Source of the DNA: Morella rubra
Taxonomy: Eukaryota > Streptophyta > Magnoliopsida > Fagales > Myricaceae
Direction of reading: 5' to 3'
Assembly (NCBI GenBank): GCA_003952965.2
Contig: CM025852.1
Span: 4,139,372 to 4,203,371 of the forward strand
DNA: 64,000 bases
Shown here: piece by piece, positions 60,310 to 64,000 of the stretch
Numbering within the stretch: position 1 is the first letter of the stretch
Layout: every line of letters begins with the position of its first letter
The notes under the pieces: generated by a model
What the model was told of the DNA's origin: nothing
What the model saw: the letters and a program-made list of their open reading frames with translations, nothing else
The model's database searches: none
Program-made: the position numbers and the translations under genes

Positions 60310-60730
60310 CTATAATACCGTGGACTACCTACCTGGTCTTGTAAAATTGTACTATTATACTACTACCATACTGCACTATTTTGTTTTTATTTACATATTA
60401 TAATTAAAGATCCCTGATGCATAGAAAAATGATCACAGATAAGACAATACAATTCTTCCATTTTCTTTTATTTTTTTGGCTTTTTTCACTTTTACCCAGT
60501 GGAATTTAAGAGAAACAGCTTAGGCACCTAGTGATCAAAGACGTAGCAGAACTGAGGATACCATTCTCCTGCTTGGGTGACATATAAATCTGATCCCCAA
60601 GTAGACCTACCAGAAGCATACCTAAACCAGTTACTAAATTGTCATCTGGGCACAACCCACAACACAAAGTTCCTGAGCTAAAGAACCCATGAAAGAGATG
60701 TCAATGAATATCTACTATAGAAGAAGCTCT
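60310..60730 (-). pseudogene. Diverged copy of part of KAS1 intron 1 with its possible exon
   Basis: It aligns by eye with about 57760-58190: GTGGACTAC, ACTACTACCAT, ACAATACAATTCTTCCATTTTC, GAATTTAAGAGAAACAGCTTAGGC and ACAACCCACA. The ATG of the possible exon is matched at 60565 (- strand, MVSSVLLRL), but a stop follows after nine codons. It is an old partial duplication. No KAS catalytic exon is found here. Confidence 0.5.
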
Positions 60731-61967
60731 GGTCAATTGAGATTTTGCAATGAAGAGATAGCATATATTGTTTGTTGGAATTTTTGTCCTCTATAATTTT
60801 CTTTTTCTATTTATTTATCAGGGATTTTGGTTTATGAGTGAACTTTGTTGGTTTGTTGGCTTTAATACTTTGTTTCTTTTGAGAGTCCCCAACCTAATTT
60901 TTTTCTCTATCTGTTTTCACGTTTGCTTCAGGCAAACAAAACTTGCGGATCTGAACAAGGACTCAAGAGGAAGGTTTTCCATTTTCTGTCATTTCTTTCA
61001 ACCGATCAACCACCTCAAACAGCCTTTTCAATGCAGATTTTTTCTTTCTTGTTTTGTTTGGGGGGGGAAATAATTAACTACTTTGTTGCTTTTCACCGTC
61101 CTCCCTTAGTCCGCAGGCTAGTCCTGCTCCACCATTTGCCTATAAAAATAAAAAATAACTACTTCAGCTTTTAATATGACACGCAATACCTCGTACGTGA
61201 ACAACAACTGAGTAGGCCACATCTTGCTCTGCACATTTAATGATATCTATAGGTAATGTTTTTTAAATTAGATTTTGGTTAATAATAAAAATATAATTAT
61301 AAAATAATTAATTTTCCTCTCAAATCATCTCTCTACATTAAAAAAAATCACTCAAACAATCTCTCAACTTTTTCAACAATTCTCATAAATCAAAATTTTA
61401 ATTCGCAAACAGCACAGTGTTTTCAAACCCAATATATTAAAAAAAATACTACCCATCAAATTTTTAAAACATAACTAACTCAAAAGTTTAGTTAAGAAAA
61501 TAATAATAGAAAAATATAAAATTATTTATTTCTTCATGATGGATCCATATTTAATCGGCTTATCACAATATCCACTGGGCGAAGAACCCGAGAGAGTTGG
61601 ACCTGAAGTCCAGTGCTTAGGATGGGTTGAAAGGCTCAAGCTCTCTTCCTTTCCTCCTACAAGCAAAGAAAACAAGCTAGGACTCGAGGTCCTCCCGTAG
61701 GGAGATTTCTCTATGTCATTGTTAGTCGTCATTTTTCTATATCTTTTATTTACTGGTTTGATTATCAGGGAGAAAAAGTATGAGAGAGAGTCTGAGTGAG
61801 TCTGCTTCCCTTCCGTTTTGCCTCCATTTTCTCTTATATCCTTCTTATTTTCCTGTTTGGGTCGAAGACTTCCTAGGCCCCCATTTACCTTCCAGGCCTT
61901 ATTATCTTTAGAGGTCATCAAGCTCCTGTTTTCAATCCAAAGTTCTTCTTTTCTCTCTATTAAATCA
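60731..61967. other. Intergenic sequence with one short unexplained open frame
   Basis: Bases 61536-61700 (+) encode 54 codons, MMDPYLIGLSQYPLGEEPER onward to LGLEVLP, with GC content higher than the surroundings. I do not recognise it; an organelle-derived insert is possible but unproven. The remainder is AT-rich. Confidence 0.3.
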
Positions 61968-62006
61968 AGAAAAACCGGCTCAGTTGGTAGAGCGGAGGAC
62001 TTTGGA
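61968..62006 (+). pseudogene. Truncated tRNA-Tyr copy
   Basis: CAAGAAAAACCG is followed by CTCAGTTGGTAGAGCGGA and GGACT, which repeats the flank, D arm and 5' anticodon stem of the tRNA gene 73 bp downstream. The bases GACCTTAG are missing from the acceptor arm, and the 3' half is absent. A broken tandem duplicate. Confidence 0.75.
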
Positions 62007-62039
62007 AGTTACTTTCTCAAACATTAGAAACAAGAAAAA

Positions 62040-62132
62040 CCGACCTTAGCTCAGTTGGTAGAGCGGAGGACTGTAGTTGGAATATTCCTGAAAGCTATCC
62101 TTAGGTCGCTGGTTCGAATCCGGCAGGTCGGA
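62040..62132 (+). tRNA. tRNA-Tyr (GTA), with a 20-nt intron
   Basis: The acceptor stem CCGACCT pairs with AGGTCGG, followed by A73. The D arm is TTAGCTCAGTTGGTAGAGC, the anticodon loop CTGTAGA with anticodon GTA at 62073-62075, and the T arm GGTTCGAATCC. A 20-nt intron (62077-62096) interrupts the gene just after position 37, the standard place; plant nuclear tRNA-Tyr genes characteristically have introns. CCA is not encoded. A T-rich run lies directly downstream (62134-62138) as a Pol III terminator. Confidence 0.96.
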
Positions 62133-64000
62133 ATTTTTCATCGGCAAACTTGTGGCCAGGATAAAGTTGAGATTTAGATTTTAAAGAGGCCAAATTACAA
62201 TATTATAATTGTCGGGCGGTTAATGTAAAAAAAAATTTGAAAAAATAGGGATTAAATTAAAAAAAAATTCTCCACTTTTTGGTGGCTTTGGGAGGCAACA
62301 GGCCCCAGCTTTGCCCTTGTTTGTGGCAAAGCAACAAATTAAATCCTACAAGAAAAAAAAAAAAAACGTCTTTCATCCACACATGAATTTTCACTTTATT
62401 TTACACTTTACACACATTAAACTATCATATTTAATAGATTGCATTTATAAACTATCTATTCCTAACAGTGCACCATTGTCTATTTTTTTAATACAAAATG
62501 TCAATTATACTCTTAAATAAGTCATATAGTAGCTTACATTTAAAGGTATAATCATCATTTTGTTATAAAAGTCAATTTTCATCTAATTTGATAGAAAAAA
62601 ATAGACAAAGATGAGTGAGTTAGGATTGGTAGTTTCGAAGTATAATATCTAAAACTTTAGGATGCAAAATGCATGACTTATGATAATTCGTGAGTATAAA
62701 ATTAATATTGATTTAAGTTTTTATTGACCTGAACATTTGTGCCTTTCTATATAGACTTACCAATGTTACCATAGGCCTAAACAAAGTTGTTTAGATGGAA
62801 CAGACACCCAAAAGCCTGCAGCCGAATCAAGCTAAATATAAGAAAGAATTATATACAGAAAATAATTTTAGGTAAGCCAAAATGTAAAAAACAATACAAA
62901 TTATTAACAAATTCTTCTCTAATTTGAGAAAAAAAAAAACCAATGATTTTGGGGGCTAGGAGGCCATGGTCCCTGTCCCCTCCTAGCCTCGTCCCTGGAA
63001 GCAAGGGCTAGATTTTTGCTATTTGACTTTTATTTAATTTGTATATGAAAAAGTATATTTATAGCACCTAATAACCAAAACAATTAAATATATAATCAAA
63101 ATATTTATATAAACTCCAACAATTATTTCATAAAACTCTAATAAAATTTCGAATAGTAGTAACCATTCTTCTAGAAGCTCAACTACCAATCACCAATCAG
63201 GAGTCATTGCAGATAATGAAACATATAGAACTATTCTAATATCTTGTAGCTAGAAAAGATTCATAATTTAATATTTGGTAATATTTAATTTTCATTTTCA
63301 ACGCTGATCGTTTTCATTTTCATCTTTTCTTCTTTGGAGGCCCAGAACCCGAATGGTCCATAGCAACAGGAATCCACAATCCAATCCTCAACCTGGTCAC
63401 CAGACACAGGCCCAGTCTACTCCCCATTCTTAACCTCCCACGTGTAGAAATCTCCCACGTGCACGACATCCAAGTCGGTCAGCTCAGTGCTCCAGTGGAC
63501 GGTGGACCATTACACAATTCGCAAGGTTCGAGAGAGTCAAGAGTCTTATCACGCGTTTTGCTTCGGTTTCCTTAAAGTCTTCGTCCCTAAGCAAAGTCCA
63601 GACAATCCAGCTAACATAAGGTTCCTGTCAAATGTGTGAACACAAAACCGGATAGAGTCGGGACGAACCTCCTGGACCTTCTAGAAAGCGCCCAAATATC
63701 AAAGGGTCCCAACTCGCCCACTCACGCTCAGTTGCTGCTCTCTCAACCTCTCTCCTCCACGACACCATTTAGCTATCCTTCAAAACGCGGTTCTGCCGTC
63801 ATCACTCTCGTATTCGCTCAACTAAAAATCAAAATCTTTTTTTTTTTTTTCCAAATCTGTAACTACTGAATTTTTATTAATTCCTCCAATTTTTTGTACC
63901 TTTCTCCTTTGACAAATTCACACGCTATCCTCGCTACACCCTCTTTCCTCGAAATTTCCCATTTCCTTAGTCCAATTCCTCGCTTTATTTAGCTCTTCCA
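62133..64000. other. Intergenic sequence to the window end
   Basis: AT-rich with poly-A/T runs. The last 250 bp become CT-rich on the + strand (CTCTCTCAACCTCTCTCC, 63730-63770; CTTTCCTCG, 63945), resembling a plant promoter-proximal leader; a + strand gene could start beyond 64000. No coding region is supported inside the window. Confidence 0.35.

Noticed and set aside
63636-63869. 77-codon + strand open frame near the window end
   Set aside because: The composition is that of a CT-rich leader, it starts without an ATG, and it has no domain.

Overview
This is nuclear DNA from a eudicot plant, probably a repeat-rich woody species. The signs are GT-AG introns, an AT-rich intergenic background, CACTA, hAT, MULE and L1-type plant transposons, and plant-only gene families (cellulose synthase-like G, auxin response factor, plastid KAS I). 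I cannot name the species.

Left third (1-33 kb): a cellulose synthase-like G (CslG) cluster heavily remodelled by transposons. A third CslG copy enters the window on the + strand as part of its last exon. That exon is split by a 1.9-kb CACTA element (CACTA-1, 191-2105). A 3.4-kb CACTA element (CACTA-2, 2372-5766) follows; it carries three exon fragments of the host DNA polymerase lambda gene. Two intact six-exon CslG genes lie on the - strand: CslG-A (10703-15180) and CslG-B (26412-30960). They sit in about 6-kb tandem duplicate units. After the duplication, a 9.8-kb CACTA element (CACTA-3, 15519-25304) landed 338 bp upstream of the CslG-A start codon. It holds decayed tnpD-like and tnpA-like genes and about 60 copies of a GATCGATC-cored palindrome. 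All three CACTA insertions have 3-bp target-site duplications that I could read directly (GCA, CAC, CAG).

Middle (33-54 kb): an L1-type LINE remnant on the - strand, interrupted by an internally deleted hAT element with a perfect 8-bp target duplication. It is followed by a complete 14-exon auxin response factor gene on the - strand (37942-42383; 697 aa; B3, AuxRF and PB1 domains; ARF9/11/18-like). About 11 kb then shows no gene I can recognise, apart from one Mutator-type MITE with a perfect 9-bp target duplication and simple repeats.

Right (54-64 kb): a complete eight-exon plastid 3-oxoacyl-ACP synthase I gene on the - strand (54452-58691; 491 aa), including a GC-AG intron and a long first intron that contains a possible extra exon. 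Beyond it lie a diverged copy of part of that intron, an intron-containing nuclear tRNA-Tyr(GTA) gene with a truncated duplicate just upstream, and AT-rich sequence to the end of the window.

The three intact protein genes act in separate processes: CslG in glycosyl transfer at endomembranes, ARF in auxin-responsive transcription, KAS I in plastid fatty-acid elongation. No joint function is implied by their closeness. The main story of the window is repeated transposon insertion into and around a young CslG tandem array.
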